64,000 nucleotides of DNA from Bradyrhizobium sp. 21 (lineage in GTDB: Bacteria; Pseudomonadota; Alphaproteobacteria; Rhizobiales; Xanthobacteraceae), in contig NZ_JADPJG010000032.1 of the NCBI RefSeq assembly GCF_023073335.1, positions 372,001 to 436,000 of the forward strand. Direction: 5' to 3'. The translations under genes and the position numbers were made by a program. The notes beneath the pieces are model-generated. The model saw only the letters and a program-made list of their open reading frames with translations. It did no database searches and had not been told where the DNA came from. Positions 35,708 to 43,453 of the stretch are shown here, in pieces; position 1 is the stretch's first letter, and the number at the start of each line of letters is the position of its first letter.

Positions 35708-36208
35708 GTGGCAGACGAACAAAAGCGGCAAGGACCTCAGGGACCGCGCGGACGGCAGGGCGAACCGGGGCGGCCGGGACCGCAGGGTCATCCGGGCAAG
35801 CGGGGACCGGACGGCGGGCGCGGCAAGCCGGGACCTCAGGGCAAGCCTGGAGCGGCCGGAAAGGCCGGACCGCAGGGCAAGGTTGGCCTGCCGGGCAAGC
35901 CGGGCGAGGCCGGAGCGCGAGGAGCAGCAGGACCGCAGGGCCCCATCGGCCCGCAAGGCCCACGCGGCGAAGCCGGTCCCCCCGGCCAATTGCCCTCGAT
36001 CGAACAAGTGTTGCCATGGCTCGATCAGCTTTTCGATGCCTGGGACGAACGCCGCCGCCAGCGCGAGCGTGAAGCTGCCGAGCGCGAGGCGCTGGAGGCC
36101 GCCGTGCAGGAGACCGACGAGGCGACCCTCGATGACGAGGACGACGGCAGCGAAGGCGACGATCACCGGAAAAAGAAGAAAAAGAAGAAGCACGGCCACA
36201 AGGAGTAG
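35708..36208 (+). CDS. Collagen-like Gly-X-Y repeat protein
   Basis: Protein of 166 residues starting with GTG. From about residue 9 to 93 it is an almost uninterrupted Gly-X-Y repeat (GPQGPRGRQGEPGRPGPQGH and so on), Pro-rich at X and charged at Y. The C-terminal part is helical and charged (SIEQVLPWLDQLFDAWDERR, REREAAEREALEAAVQE), then an acidic stretch and a poly-Lys/His tail (KKKKKKKHGHKE). It has no signal peptide or membrane segment, so localisation is unclear. Such bacterial collagens can form triple helices with the coiled-coil as trimerisation domain. Confidence 0.85.
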   Translation: MADEQKRQGPQGPRGRQGEPGRPGPQGHPGKRGPDGGRGKPGPQGKPGAAGKAGPQGKVGLPGKPGEAGARGAAGPQGPIGPQGPRGEAGPPGQLPSIEQVLPWLDQLFDAWDERRRQREREAAEREALEAAVQETDEATLDDEDDGSEGDDHRKKKKKKKHGHKE

Positions 36209-36219
36209 CGGTTACCTCG

Positions 36220-36342
36220 GTGCCCCGGACGCGGCGCAGCACGTAGTGATGCGCTGCTGAGCCGGGGCCCATGTTGCCGAGCGATGTGCGGCCGCAATTC
36301 CTGGGTCCGGGCTCTGCGGCGTTGCACCGCGTCCGGGACACG
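36220..36342. repeat. Family E repeat copy 3
   Basis: GTGCCCCGGACGCGGCGCAGC on the left and TTGCACCGCGTCCGGGACAC on the right form a long stem; inside are GAGCCGGGGCCCATG and CTGGGTCCGGGCTCTGC. Confidence 0.8.
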
Positions 36343-36350
36343 AGCCCGGA

Positions 36351-36572
36351 TCAGGAAGCCCTCGACGCATCGTCTCTGCGCGGCAGCATGCCCATGCGCT
36401 CGAACTGCCAGCGCATGGCCCGGTACCAGAGATAACCGACTGCCGCGCCGCACAAGGCGAGGATCGCGACGTCCGCGCTCGAGAACGAGCCGCTCCACCA
36501 CATCATCCACGCGGTCCATAGCAGCGTGAAGACGATGGCACCTGCTTTCAGGGGAAGAAGGGGGTGGCTCAT
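36351..36572 (-). CDS. Small two-helix membrane protein
   Basis: Protein of 73 residues, MSHPLLPLKAGAIVFTLLWT, with two hydrophobic helices (AGAIVFTLLWTAWMMWW, DVAILALCGAAVGYLWY) and a basic cytoplasmic tail. The function is unknown. The start at 36572 is preferred; upstream codons would add a charged stretch. Confidence 0.65.
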   Translation of the reverse strand: MSHPLLPLKAGAIVFTLLWTAWMMWWSGSFSSADVAILALCGAAVGYLWYRAMRWQFERMGMLPRRDDASRAS

Positions 36573-36668
36573 GGTGGTTCTCCGGGTTGTCAAAACCCCG
36601 GCGAACAGCATCGCGCATTGAGACCGCTTTCACCGTGAGCCAGATCACGGAAGGGACGTTCGAGACGC

Positions 36669-36935
36669 CTAACCGAAACGCAGCCGCGAGCGTTCCTTCG
36701 CCTTTTCCGCCTCGACCTCACGGTCACGTGCCGGCGCGTGGGTATGCAGCGAGGTCAGCAGTTTTCGCGCGGCCTCCGAGACCTCCGCCACTGCGCGGTC
36801 GAAGGCCGCCTCATTGGCCTGCGACGGCTTGTTGAAGCCGGACAATTTTCGCACGAACTGGATCGCACTGGCATGGATCTCATCCTCCGTCGCCGGCGGC
36901 TCGAAGTTGAACAGCGTCCTGATGTTGCGGCACAT
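36669..36935 (-). CDS. DUF2277 family protein
   Basis: Protein of 88 residues matching the small DUF2277 family: MCRNIRTLFNFEPPATEDEI, ASAIQFVRKLSGFNKPSQAN, EAAFDRAVAEVSEAARKLL. The conserved Cys2 and the NFEPP motif are present. It is cytosolic and the function is unknown. Confidence 0.85.
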   Translation of the reverse strand: MCRNIRTLFNFEPPATEDEIHASAIQFVRKLSGFNKPSQANEAAFDRAVAEVSEAARKLLTSLHTHAPARDREVEAEKAKERSRLRFG

Positions 36936-37056
36936 GCAGTCTCTCCCGATGTTTCCCTCAAAGACGATCGGCGACAGCGAAATCCTACATCCTTCCGGAC
37001 AGTTCTGCTAAGTTCCGTGCAACGCGGCCGAATACGAGCCGCATGGGGAGAGGAAC

Positions 37057-38127
37057 ATGAAAGCTTCTTGCGCGGCGCTGTCAGCCATCCTGTTGTCCGT
37101 CTCGTTGTCGGCCATCTCGACATCCGCATTGGCGGCCGACTACCCGGCGCCCAAGCAGGGCGACTGGATCGCCAGGGATTTCAAGTTCCACACCGGCGAG
37201 ACCATGCCGGAGCTGAAGCTGCACTACACCACCATCGGCGAGCCCAGCGGCCAGCCGGTGCTGGTGCTGCACGGCACCGGCGGCTCGGGCGCGAGCATGC
37301 TATCGGCCGCCTTTGCCGGCGAGCTGTTCGGCGCGGGGGAGCCGCTCGATGCCTCCAAATATTACATCATCATCCCCGACAATATCGGCCATGGCAAATC
37401 GTCAAAGCCGTCCGACGGGATGAAGACGAGCTTCCCGAAATACGATTACGACGACATGGTCGAGGCGCAGTATCGCCTGGTGACGGAAGGGCTCGGGATC
37501 AAGCACCTGCGGCTCGTCATCGGCAATTCGATGGGCGGCATGCATACCTGGCTGTGGGGCGAGAAATATCCGAAGGCGATGGACGCGCTGATCCCGATGG
37601 CCTCGCAGCCGACGGAGATGGCGTCGCGCAACTGGATGCTGCGGCGGATCATGCTCGACACCATCCGCAGCGATCCCGACTACAATGGCGGCAACTACAC
37701 CAGCCAGCCGCGCATGATGAAATACGCCATCACCGCCTATGGCATCGCGAGCATCGGCGGAACGCTGGCCTATCAAGCGCAGGCCCCGACCGCGGCCAAG
37801 GCCGACAAGATCGTCGACGAGCGGCTGGCCATGCCGATCTCGGCAGATGCCAACGACTTCGTCTACCAGTGGGAATCCTCGCATGACTACAATGCAGGCG
37901 AGACGCTGGAGAGAATCGAAGCGCCGCTGATCAATTCCGCCGACGACGAGCGCAACCCGCCCGAGACCGGCATCACCGACGCTGCGATGAAGCGGGTCAA
38001 GAACGGGCGTCTCTATCTGATCCAGGCAAGCACCGAGACGCGCGGCCACGGCACCACCGGCAATGCGAAATTCTACAGCGAGCAGGTCCAGCAGTTTCTC
38101 CAAACCGCGCCGCAGCGAACGATGTAG
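37057..38127 (+). CDS. Secreted alpha/beta hydrolase (MetX-like fold)
   Basis: Protein of 356 residues with a signal peptide ending at STSALAADYP (about residue 27). The nucleophile elbow is GNSMGGMHTW, the oxyanion region VLVLHGTGGSG, and LHYTTIGEPSGQP and IIPDNIGHGKSSKP resemble homoserine acetyltransferase-type hydrolases. The catalytic His is probably TRGHGTTGNAKF. A periplasmic location argues against a methionine-pathway role. The substrate is unknown. Confidence 0.82.
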   Translation: MKASCAALSAILLSVSLSAISTSALAADYPAPKQGDWIARDFKFHTGETMPELKLHYTTIGEPSGQPVLVLHGTGGSGASMLSAAFAGELFGAGEPLDASKYYIIIPDNIGHGKSSKPSDGMKTSFPKYDYDDMVEAQYRLVTEGLGIKHLRLVIGNSMGGMHTWLWGEKYPKAMDALIPMASQPTEMASRNWMLRRIMLDTIRSDPDYNGGNYTSQPRMMKYAITAYGIASIGGTLAYQAQAPTAAKADKIVDERLAMPISADANDFVYQWESSHDYNAGETLERIEAPLINSADDERNPPETGITDAAMKRVKNGRLYLIQASTETRGHGTTGNAKFYSEQVQQFLQTAPQRTM

Positions 38128-38296
38128 GATTGCCAAGCTCGCCGCCATATCGCGATGCATCATATGCGGCGTCCCGGCGCCGCATATTATTTGAGCATGC
38201 ATTGCGCTGACAGCTCGGGCTTAATCCCCTCAACGTTACGAATCGAGGCGCGGGAAATCGCGCGCCGATGGCACGACACGCGATGAGGAGGATCGC

Positions 38297-38650
38297 ATGT
38301 ACAGGCTCGCATTTTGCGTTTGGCTGGCCGCGACGATAGCGCTGACGGGCGTCGCCTTCGCGTTCGACAACGGTCAGTATGACAACGTTCCGCCGGACAT
38401 CCGCGCCTGGTTCAAGAGCGTGATGGCGCCGAATGGCGTTCCCTGCTGCGACATCTCCGACGGCCATCGCACCGAATACGACGTGCGCGACGGCGCCTAT
38501 TGGGTGCCGATCGAGGGGCAGTGGATGGTGGTGCCGGATCGCGCCATCATCCGCGATAGCGGCAATCCGGTCGGCCAGGCCGTGGTGTGGTACGTCCACC
38601 ACCGCGGCACCATCATCATCAGCTGCTTCGTGCCGGCGGATGCGGTGTAG
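38297..38650 (+). CDS. Secreted protein of unknown function
   Basis: Protein of 117 residues with a signal peptide MYRLAFCVWLAATIALTGVAFA, then FDNGQYDNVPPDIRAWFKSV and the Cys pair NGVPCCDISDGHRTEYDVRDG. Conserved Trp/His residues (VVWYVHHRGTIIISCFVP) suggest a conserved fold, common in Bradyrhizobium. GAGGAGG precedes the ATG. Confidence 0.75.
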   Translation: MYRLAFCVWLAATIALTGVAFAFDNGQYDNVPPDIRAWFKSVMAPNGVPCCDISDGHRTEYDVRDGAYWVPIEGQWMVVPDRAIIRDSGNPVGQAVVWYVHHRGTIIISCFVPADAV

Positions 38651-38691
38651 CGCGCGATAGCGCCTCGGCGCCACGCATGCTAGTTCGGCCG

Positions 38692-39126
38692 ATGGCTCCT
38701 GCAAACGACAGAACGCGCGCTGTGATGCGCTTTATGCTGGCGGCGTTTTACATCGCGGCTGGCATCGCGCATCTTCGGGTTCCCGACAAGCTGCTTGCGA
38801 TCGCGCCGGCCTGGGTTCCGTTTGCAACGCAGGTCATCCTCATCACTGGCGTCTGCGAGCTGGCAGGCGCGATTGCACTGGTAACAAAGCCGCTGCGCTG
38901 GTGGGCGGGCGTCGCGCTCGCGCTCTATGCGCTTTGCGTATGGCCGGCAAACATCAAGCATGCCCTAGAGGGCATCGACCTTCCGCCCCTCCCCAACAGC
39001 TGGCTCTACCACGGACCGCGGCTGGCGCTTCAGCCGGTCCTGATCTGGTGGGCCCTCTACTGTGCTGGCGTGATCGACTGGCCGTGGCGGCGCGACAAGG
39101 GGGATAGCGATCGGGCCGAGAGATGA
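38692..39126 (+). CDS. DoxX-like integral membrane protein
   Basis: Protein of 144 residues with four hydrophobic helices: MRFMLAAFYIAAGIAHL, VPFATQVILITGVCELAGAI, WWAGVALALYALCVWPANIK and LVIWWALYCAGVIDW-like LQPVLIWWALYCAGVIDW. The pattern AGIAHLRVPDKLLAIAPAW and PANIKHALEG fits the DoxX group. The start is uncertain: ATGs at 38677, 38692 and 38725 are all possible. The function is unknown. Confidence 0.72.
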   Translation: MAPANDRTRAVMRFMLAAFYIAAGIAHLRVPDKLLAIAPAWVPFATQVILITGVCELAGAIALVTKPLRWWAGVALALYALCVWPANIKHALEGIDLPPLPNSWLYHGPRLALQPVLIWWALYCAGVIDWPWRRDKGDSDRAER

Positions 39127-39157
39127 TATTCTCAGGCATCCAATCAGGGAGACCTTC

Positions 39158-39760
39158 GTGACCGATCTTTGCGCCGAAGACCTCGCCACCCTCTATGCCC
39201 AGCCGAGCCCGCGCGTGATCGCGAAAGCGCGCCCCGCGATCGATACGCATGCGAAGAAATTCATCGAGATGTCGCCGTTCTGCGTGCTCGCGACATCGGG
39301 AGCGGACGGCAGCGTCGATGCATCACCGCGCGGCGGCGGCATCGGCTTCGTCCACGTCGCCGGCCCCAACCAGCTGCTGATGCCTGATCGCTCCGGCAAC
39401 AACCGGATCGACAGTTTTCGCAATGTCGTCGAGGGCTCGGGCTTCGTGCATCTGCTGTTCTTCGTCCCCGGCATTGACGAGACGCTACGCGTCGGCGGCC
39501 GCGGCACGCTGTCGGCCGATCCGGATTTGCTCGCCGCGATGGTGGAATTCGGCAAGCCCCCGCGCGCGGTGCTGAACATCGCCGTCAGCGAAGTCTATTT
39601 CCACTGCGGCAAGGCGCTGATGCGCTCGAAGCTGTGGTCGCCCGAGAAAGTGCAGCGCTCGGTGATGCCTAGCATCGTCGAGGTGGTCTACGAGCAGACC
39701 GGCCTTGGGGAGCCGCAGAGTCAGGCGATCGTGGAAGAGCTCTACAAGACGCAGTTGTAG
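39158..39760 (+). CDS. Pyridoxamine 5'-phosphate oxidase-family flavoprotein
   Basis: FMN-binding split-barrel protein of 200 residues. Segments CVLATSGADGSVDASPRGGG, LLMPDRSGNNRIDSFRNVVE, VHLLFFVPGIDETLRVGGRG and EVYFHCGKALMRSKLW match the MSMEG_1061-like PPOX subgroup, which is not true PdxH. CAGGGAGA lies upstream of the GTG/ATG start at 39158. The substrate is unknown. Confidence 0.85.
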   Translation: MTDLCAEDLATLYAQPSPRVIAKARPAIDTHAKKFIEMSPFCVLATSGADGSVDASPRGGGIGFVHVAGPNQLLMPDRSGNNRIDSFRNVVEGSGFVHLLFFVPGIDETLRVGGRGTLSADPDLLAAMVEFGKPPRAVLNIAVSEVYFHCGKALMRSKLWSPEKVQRSVMPSIVEVVYEQTGLGEPQSQAIVEELYKTQL

Positions 39761-39779
39761 CTGACGTCTGCTCTGTCGA

Positions 39780-39815
39780 CCCGGCCCCTCGTGCGCAATT
39801 GCGCACGAGGCCGGG
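39780..39815. terminator. Perfect 24-bp palindrome between convergent genes
   Basis: CCTCGTGCGC-AATT-GCGCACGAGG (39787-39810) extended by CCCGG/CCGGG with a two-base bulge. It lies between the stops of the PPOX and bfr genes. No T-run follows on either strand, so it is an atypical bidirectional terminator or a protein-binding palindrome. Confidence 0.5.
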
Positions 39816-39851
39816 ACGAAACGGGAGTGTTGGCGGCGCTAACGCGCCAAA

Positions 39852-40340
39852 TTAATGTCCCTCGCCCTCGAGGCCGCCGACGTGCTTCTGGGTGTAGAGC
39901 TCGAGGCCGATCCGGCCGATCAGGTCGAGCTGGGTCTCGAGGAAGTCGATGTGGTGCTCCTCGTCGCTCATCAGCTTCTCGAACAGATCGCGCGTGACGT
40001 AATCCTTGACGCCGTGGCAGTAGGTCGCCGCTTCCTGGTAGAGCGCCCGCGCGCTCATCTCGGCGGCGAGGTCGCACTCGATGATCTCCTTGACGTTCTG
40101 ACCGATGCGCAAGGGATCGAGCACCTGCATGTTCGGGAAGCCGTCGAAGAACAGGATGCGCGCGGTGAGCTTGTCAGCGTGCTCCATCTCCTCGATGGAC
40201 TCCTTGCGCCAGACCTTGGCCATGTCGAGGAGGCCCCAATTGTCGAGGAAACGATAGTGCAGCCAGTACTGGTTGATCGCAGTCAGCTCGTGACGCAGTG
40301 ACTTGTTGAGATAGTCGATGACTTTTGCGTCGCCTTGCAT
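39852..40340 (-). CDS. bfr: Bacterioferritin
   Basis: 24-mer iron-storage protein, 162 residues. All ferroxidase ligands are in place: E18, E51, H54, E94, E127 and H130, and the haem ligand Met52 (IEEMEH). An iron-control palindrome lies upstream at 40382-40398, and the bacterioferritin-associated ferredoxin gene is immediately upstream on the same strand (131 bp gap). Confidence 0.95.
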   Translation of the reverse strand: MQGDAKVIDYLNKSLRHELTAINQYWLHYRFLDNWGLLDMAKVWRKESIEEMEHADKLTARILFFDGFPNMQVLDPLRIGQNVKEIIECDLAAEMSARALYQEAATYCHGVKDYVTRDLFEKLMSDEEHHIDFLETQLDLIGRIGLELYTQKHVGGLEGEGH

Positions 40341-40381
40341 GATGCACTCCAGATTTTGCGTCCAAATCGGACCTAACCGAT

Positions 40382-40398
40382 TTTAGAATGCTTCTAAG
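40382..40398 (-). promoter_or_regulatory. Iron-control (ICE, Irr-box) palindrome upstream of bfr
   Basis: TTTAGAATGCTTCTAAG matches the rhizobial ICE pattern TTTRGAAYNRTTCYAAA at 15 of 17 positions. It sits 42 bp upstream of the bfr start. Irr binds such sites under low iron to repress iron storage genes (established for Bradyrhizobium); assignment here is by sequence pattern. Confidence 0.7.
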
Positions 40399-40470
40399 TC
40401 AGTTTAAACACGAGGGCAACCGGCTACGGGGACGCAGCCGGGAAAAGCTCAGGCGAGGTTGCGGAAGTTT

Positions 40471-40743
40471 TCAGCAGGCCGCGAGAGCAAACTGGACGGG
40501 CTCGGCCGTCTCGTCATTGGCGGCCACAGTGTGGTTGTGCGGGCAGCCGGAGCAGCAGGACTGGGCACACGGGCCTAGCGCTTCGTCGATGATGGTCTTG
40601 ATCGTCCGCGCGCAGCGGCCGCATTCGGCGCTACAGCCGAGACATCCATAGACCTGCTTGGCATGGCGCACGGCGTCGTCGGACTCGGCGACGGCGGCGC
40701 GGATGTCGTCATCGCTCAGCACGTTACAGGAACAAACGATCAT
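40471..40743 (-). CDS. bfd: Bacterioferritin-associated ferredoxin
   Basis: Bfd-type [2Fe-2S] protein that reduces bacterioferritin to release iron, 90 residues. The cluster motif is Cys4 and Cys6 (MIVCSCNVLSDDDI) with Cys41 and Cys44 (ECGRC); additional Cys34 and Cys37 (YGCLGC) and a C-terminal Cys-rich tail (CAQSCCSGCPHNH) are unusual for the family. Two further iron-box-like palindromes lie upstream. Confidence 0.88.
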   Translation of the reverse strand: MIVCSCNVLSDDDIRAAVAESDDAVRHAKQVYGCLGCSAECGRCARTIKTIIDEALGPCAQSCCSGCPHNHTVAANDETAEPVQFALAAC

Positions 40744-40820
40744 GGAAGCGGCAGGCCCTTGGGTGATGCGCCATCATCGATATTTAAGCGGCCGGCCGGA
40801 TGCAAAAGGAAAAAGCAGAA

Positions 40821-40837
40821 TTTGAAGCTATTCCAAA
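40821..40837 (-). promoter_or_regulatory. Degenerate iron-control palindrome 1 upstream of bfd
   Basis: TTTGAAGCTATTCCAAA keeps the right half-site TTCCAAA exactly and differs from the ICE pattern mainly in the left half. It is 78 bp upstream of the bfd start. Confidence 0.45.
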
Positions 40838-40852
40838 CTGGCCCGGGAACAG

Positions 40853-40869
40853 CCTAGAACGGCTCTAAA
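40853..40869 (-). promoter_or_regulatory. Degenerate iron-control palindrome 2 upstream of bfd
   Basis: CCTAGAACGGCTCTAAA, about 14 of 17 positions of the ICE pattern. It is 110 bp upstream of bfd and 36 bp from the convergent gene end at 40905, so it could also serve as an upstream operator. Confidence 0.45.
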
Positions 40870-40904
40870 ATAAGGTGTTGCGCTGGCTCAGGATCGCGCG
40901 GGAC

Positions 40905-41186
40905 CTAATCGCCCCCACCACCATCGCCTCCGCCTCCGCAATCCCCGCCACTACTACCGCCATCGCTGCTGGAACAGCTGCCGCCGTCGGTCGAGCTCCC
41001 GGAACTGTCGCTGGAAAACCAGCTCCCTGGCGAGAAGCCGTCACTCGTGACCGTGGAGCTGTCACCGCCGCCGGCTCCGGCGCGGGAGCGCCGCTGGCCC
41101 CGGTTCTGCAGATGGACAATCCAGCCGTAGCCGATCGCGAAGACGATCCCAGCAGCAATCAATGCATTCATCATCGCGTTGCCCAT
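40905..41186 (-). CDS. Small membrane protein with Ser/Gly-rich tail
   Basis: Protein of 93 residues. One membrane helix MNALIAAGIVFAIGYGWIV is followed by a basic stretch (NRGQRRSRAG) and a Ser/Asp/Gly-rich tail ending GGGGDGGGGD. The ATG at 41186 has GAGGCGAGG directly upstream. The function is unknown. The tail is highly repetitive and probably disordered. Confidence 0.65.
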   Translation of the reverse strand: MGNAMMNALIAAGIVFAIGYGWIVHLQNRGQRRSRAGAGGGDSSTVTSDGFSPGSWFSSDSSGSSTDGGSCSSSDGGSSGGDCGGGGDGGGGD

Positions 41187-41269
41187 CCTCGCCTCCCTGG
41201 CGACCGCGGTCGATACCAATTGGTCGTCACCGGCAAAGATGCCGTTCATTGATCATTCGAACGAAGTAT

Positions 41270-41293
41270 GGAACTCTGTTACGAAAGAGTTCC
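41270..41293 (+). promoter_or_regulatory. Stem-loop in the leader of the glycine-zipper gene
   Basis: GGAACTCT (41270-41277) and AGAGTTCC (41286-41293) form an 8-bp stem with an 8-base loop, 26 bp before the start codon. It may affect mRNA stability or mark an operator. Confidence 0.4.
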
Positions 41294-41319
41294 GCGTGAT
41301 TGTGCGAAAGGTCAAGCCA

Positions 41320-41652
41320 ATGAAGAAGTCGCTCCTGGCGGTTGCTGCCGTCGCCATCCTGGCCCTGACGGCCGGTACACCAGCTCATGCGCAGCGCGGT
41401 GTCGCCGCAGGCGTGGCGGCCGGGATCGTTGGTGGCGCCATTGTCGGCGGTGCGCTGGCCTCCCCGTATTATTACGGACCTGGTCCCGGCTACGCACCGG
41501 GCTATGGCCCAGGTTACTACCCGCCACGCTATTACGCGCCTGGTCCGGGCTACGTCGCTGACGACTATTACGGAGACGGCTGCGTCTGGCAGAAGCAGCG
41601 CTTCTGGGACGGTTACGGCTGGCGCGTCCGTCGCGTCAGAGTCTGTGGCTGA
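41320..41652 (+). CDS. Secreted glycine-zipper protein (paralogue 1)
   Basis: Protein of 110 residues. The signal peptide MKKSLLAVAAVAILALTAGTPAHAQ is followed by a glycine zipper (GVAAGVAAGIVGGAIVGGAL), a Tyr/Pro/Gly repeat (YGPGPGYAPGYGPGYYPP) and the C-terminal WQKQRFWDGYGWRVRRVRVCG. It is paralogous to 41864-42142, which lacks the Tyr/Pro repeats. Glycine zippers suggest an outer-membrane or surface association. Confidence 0.8.
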   Translation: MKKSLLAVAAVAILALTAGTPAHAQRGVAAGVAAGIVGGAIVGGALASPYYYGPGPGYAPGYGPGYYPPRYYAPGPGYVADDYYGDGCVWQKQRFWDGYGWRVRRVRVCG

Positions 41653-41863
41653 GGCGCGCCAAGCCGGCTCATTCCGGATGCGCCGTTCATCTCGGGGCCT
41701 GAAAAAGACCGCTTTTTCTCGTCACAGCTCCGTGTGCGTTTACCGTGGATTGACCATTTGCGCGCTTCCTAGCTGCAAGGTCACTTCCATCAGCGTGTGC
41801 GTGAACCTTTGAAACCCGGGCGCCTCTAACAAGGGGAGCCCATCTCCCAGGAGAGCCAAGAGC

Positions 41864-42142
41864 ATGAAGAAGACTTTAGTTGCCGCCCTCACGGTTGCGA
41901 CGGTCGCCGGTTCGCTGGTCACCGCCACTCCGTCCGCGAAGGCCCATGACGGCGTCGGCGCCGGCATCGCAGCCGGCCTGATCGGCGGCGCCATCGTCGG
42001 CGGCGCCATCGCATCGAGCCGTCCGGCCTATGGTGGTCCGGTTTACGTCGCCGAGCCCCCGCCGCCCCCCTGCTACTGGCAGCGCCAGCGCTATTGGGAT
42101 GGCTACGGCTGGGCCGTCCGCCCGGTTCGCGTTTGCTACTGA
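41864..42142 (+). CDS. Secreted glycine-zipper protein (paralogue 2)
   Basis: Protein of 92 residues with a signal peptide ending at PSAKAH, the zipper GAGIAAGLIGGAIVGGAIAS and the C-terminal WQRQRYWDGYGWAVRPVRVCY. Two Cys (PPCYW and RVCY) match those of paralogue 1. AGGAGAG precedes the ATG. The tandem pair probably arose by duplication with loss or gain of the Tyr/Pro repeats. Confidence 0.8.
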   Translation: MKKTLVAALTVATVAGSLVTATPSAKAHDGVGAGIAAGLIGGAIVGGAIASSRPAYGGPVYVAEPPPPPCYWQRQRYWDGYGWAVRPVRVCY

Positions 42143-42177
42143 TCTGATCGCATGGCGCTCATAAGCGCCGCGATCGA

Positions 42178-42215
42178 AGCCCGGCCGAGTCTCTCGGCCG
42201 GGCTTTTTCTTTTGA
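42178..42215 (+). terminator. Intrinsic terminator after the glycine-zipper genes
   Basis: AGCCCGGCCGAG/CTCGGCCGGGCT stem with a 3-base loop, followed by TTTTCTTTT. Convergent with the MltB-type gene ending at 42220. Confidence 0.85.
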
Positions 42216-42219
42216 CGCG

Positions 42220-43446
42220 CTATCGCGCCGCCTGGATCGAACGCAACACCTCTTCGCTCGGCCAGCAATCGACCTTCAAGCCCGCCGACTTCTGGTAGGT
42301 GCCGAGCGCAGCGCGCGTCTGCATGCCGGCCTTGCCGTCGATCTTGTCCTTGTAGAGCCCGGCGCGCGTCAGCCCACGCTGCATCGCCTCGACGTCCTTG
42401 GTACGCAGCTGCTTCGAGGCGGACCACGGCGTCGCGAACGACAGCGGGCTCGTCATGCGATCACTGAGATGGCCGACGAACAGCACGTAGAGGTCGGAGA
42501 AATTGTATTCCTTGATGACGAAGTAGTTCTTCGTGGTCAGGAAGGACGGGCCGTAGATGCCTTCCGGTTGCAGCAGCGAGGCCGGCTGCGCCTGCTCGGC
42601 GGCACTGAGCTTTTGTCCACGCACCGGCGCAAAGCCCTCGCGCAGCCATTGGCCGATCGGCTTCGTCACCTCGGGCACACCGCTGGTGCAATCGACCTTG
42701 GCCGGCGCCTGCACCTCGTAGGCCCAGCGCAGGCCGCTCTGCCAGCCCTTGTTGACGAGCTGCTGCGCGGCCGAGGCCAGCGCATCCGGCACCGAATGCC
42801 AGATGTCGATGCGGCCGTCATGGTCGAAATCGACGCCGTGCTTGTAATATTCGGAGGGCAGGAACTGCGTGAGCCCGGTCGCGCCGGCCCAGGACGAGCG
42901 CATGTCCTTGCGTGTCACCACGCCGTCGCCGAGAATTTTCAGCGAGAGGATGAACTCGTTGCGATAGGTGTCCTTGCGGCGGCCGACATAGGCCTGCGTC
43001 GCCAGCACGCGTACGAGATCGTAAGGCAGCGTGTAGCGGCCATAGTCGGTCTCGCGGCCCCAGATCGCCAGCATCACGGTGGCGGGCACGCCGGAATTTT
43101 TCTCGATCTCAGTCAATGCGGGCCGATATTTTTGCAGCAGCCGCTGCCCCTCGCCCGCAAGCCGCGCGATCGAGGCTTCCCTGACGTAGTCGGCCGGCAC
43201 CTGCACGAACTCGGCCTGCGACGGCGCACCCGTTGCGGGCCGTCCCGGCAGGATCAGATCGGGCAGCTTGTAATCAGGCTCGAGCCCGCGCGTCTGTTGC
43301 TCAAACGTCGCGCGCGACACGCCGGCGGCCTGCGCTTCCGGCCATAGCGAGGCGATGAACTGCGTGAAGGCGGCATCGGTGGCGCGGGCGGGCGACAGGC
43401 CGCAGGTGATAGTAATCACCGCAGCTATGAGCGCTCGCCGCATCAT
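42220..43446 (-). CDS. Lytic murein transglycosylase, MltB-type, with peptidoglycan-binding tail
   Basis: Periplasmic lytic transglycosylase of 408 residues. Signal peptide MMRRALIAAVITITCGLSPARAT. The catalytic Glu is in MLAIWGRETDYGRYTL, followed by GATGLTQFLPSEYYKHG and DFDHDGRIDIWHSVPDALAS, as in the SLT_2/MltB group. The C-terminal 60 residues are a peptidoglycan-binding domain (VEAMQRGLTRAGLYKDKIDG). Confidence 0.9.
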   Translation of the reverse strand: MMRRALIAAVITITCGLSPARATDAAFTQFIASLWPEAQAAGVSRATFEQQTRGLEPDYKLPDLILPGRPATGAPSQAEFVQVPADYVREASIARLAGEGQRLLQKYRPALTEIEKNSGVPATVMLAIWGRETDYGRYTLPYDLVRVLATQAYVGRRKDTYRNEFILSLKILGDGVVTRKDMRSSWAGATGLTQFLPSEYYKHGVDFDHDGRIDIWHSVPDALASAAQQLVNKGWQSGLRWAYEVQAPAKVDCTSGVPEVTKPIGQWLREGFAPVRGQKLSAAEQAQPASLLQPEGIYGPSFLTTKNYFVIKEYNFSDLYVLFVGHLSDRMTSPLSFATPWSASKQLRTKDVEAMQRGLTRAGLYKDKIDGKAGMQTRAALGTYQKSAGLKVDCWPSEEVLRSIQAAR

Positions 43447-43453
43447 GCCGAGG

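Noticed and set aside
39780..39815. A regulator operator for bfr
   Set aside because: It lies at the 3' end of bfr between convergent stops, so a terminator-like or structural role is more likely.
40875..41252. Plus-strand open frame opposite the Ser/Gly-rich membrane protein
   Set aside because: Low complexity from the antisense of the Gly-rich tail, no start context; the minus-strand gene has a good ribosome-binding site and a membrane helix.
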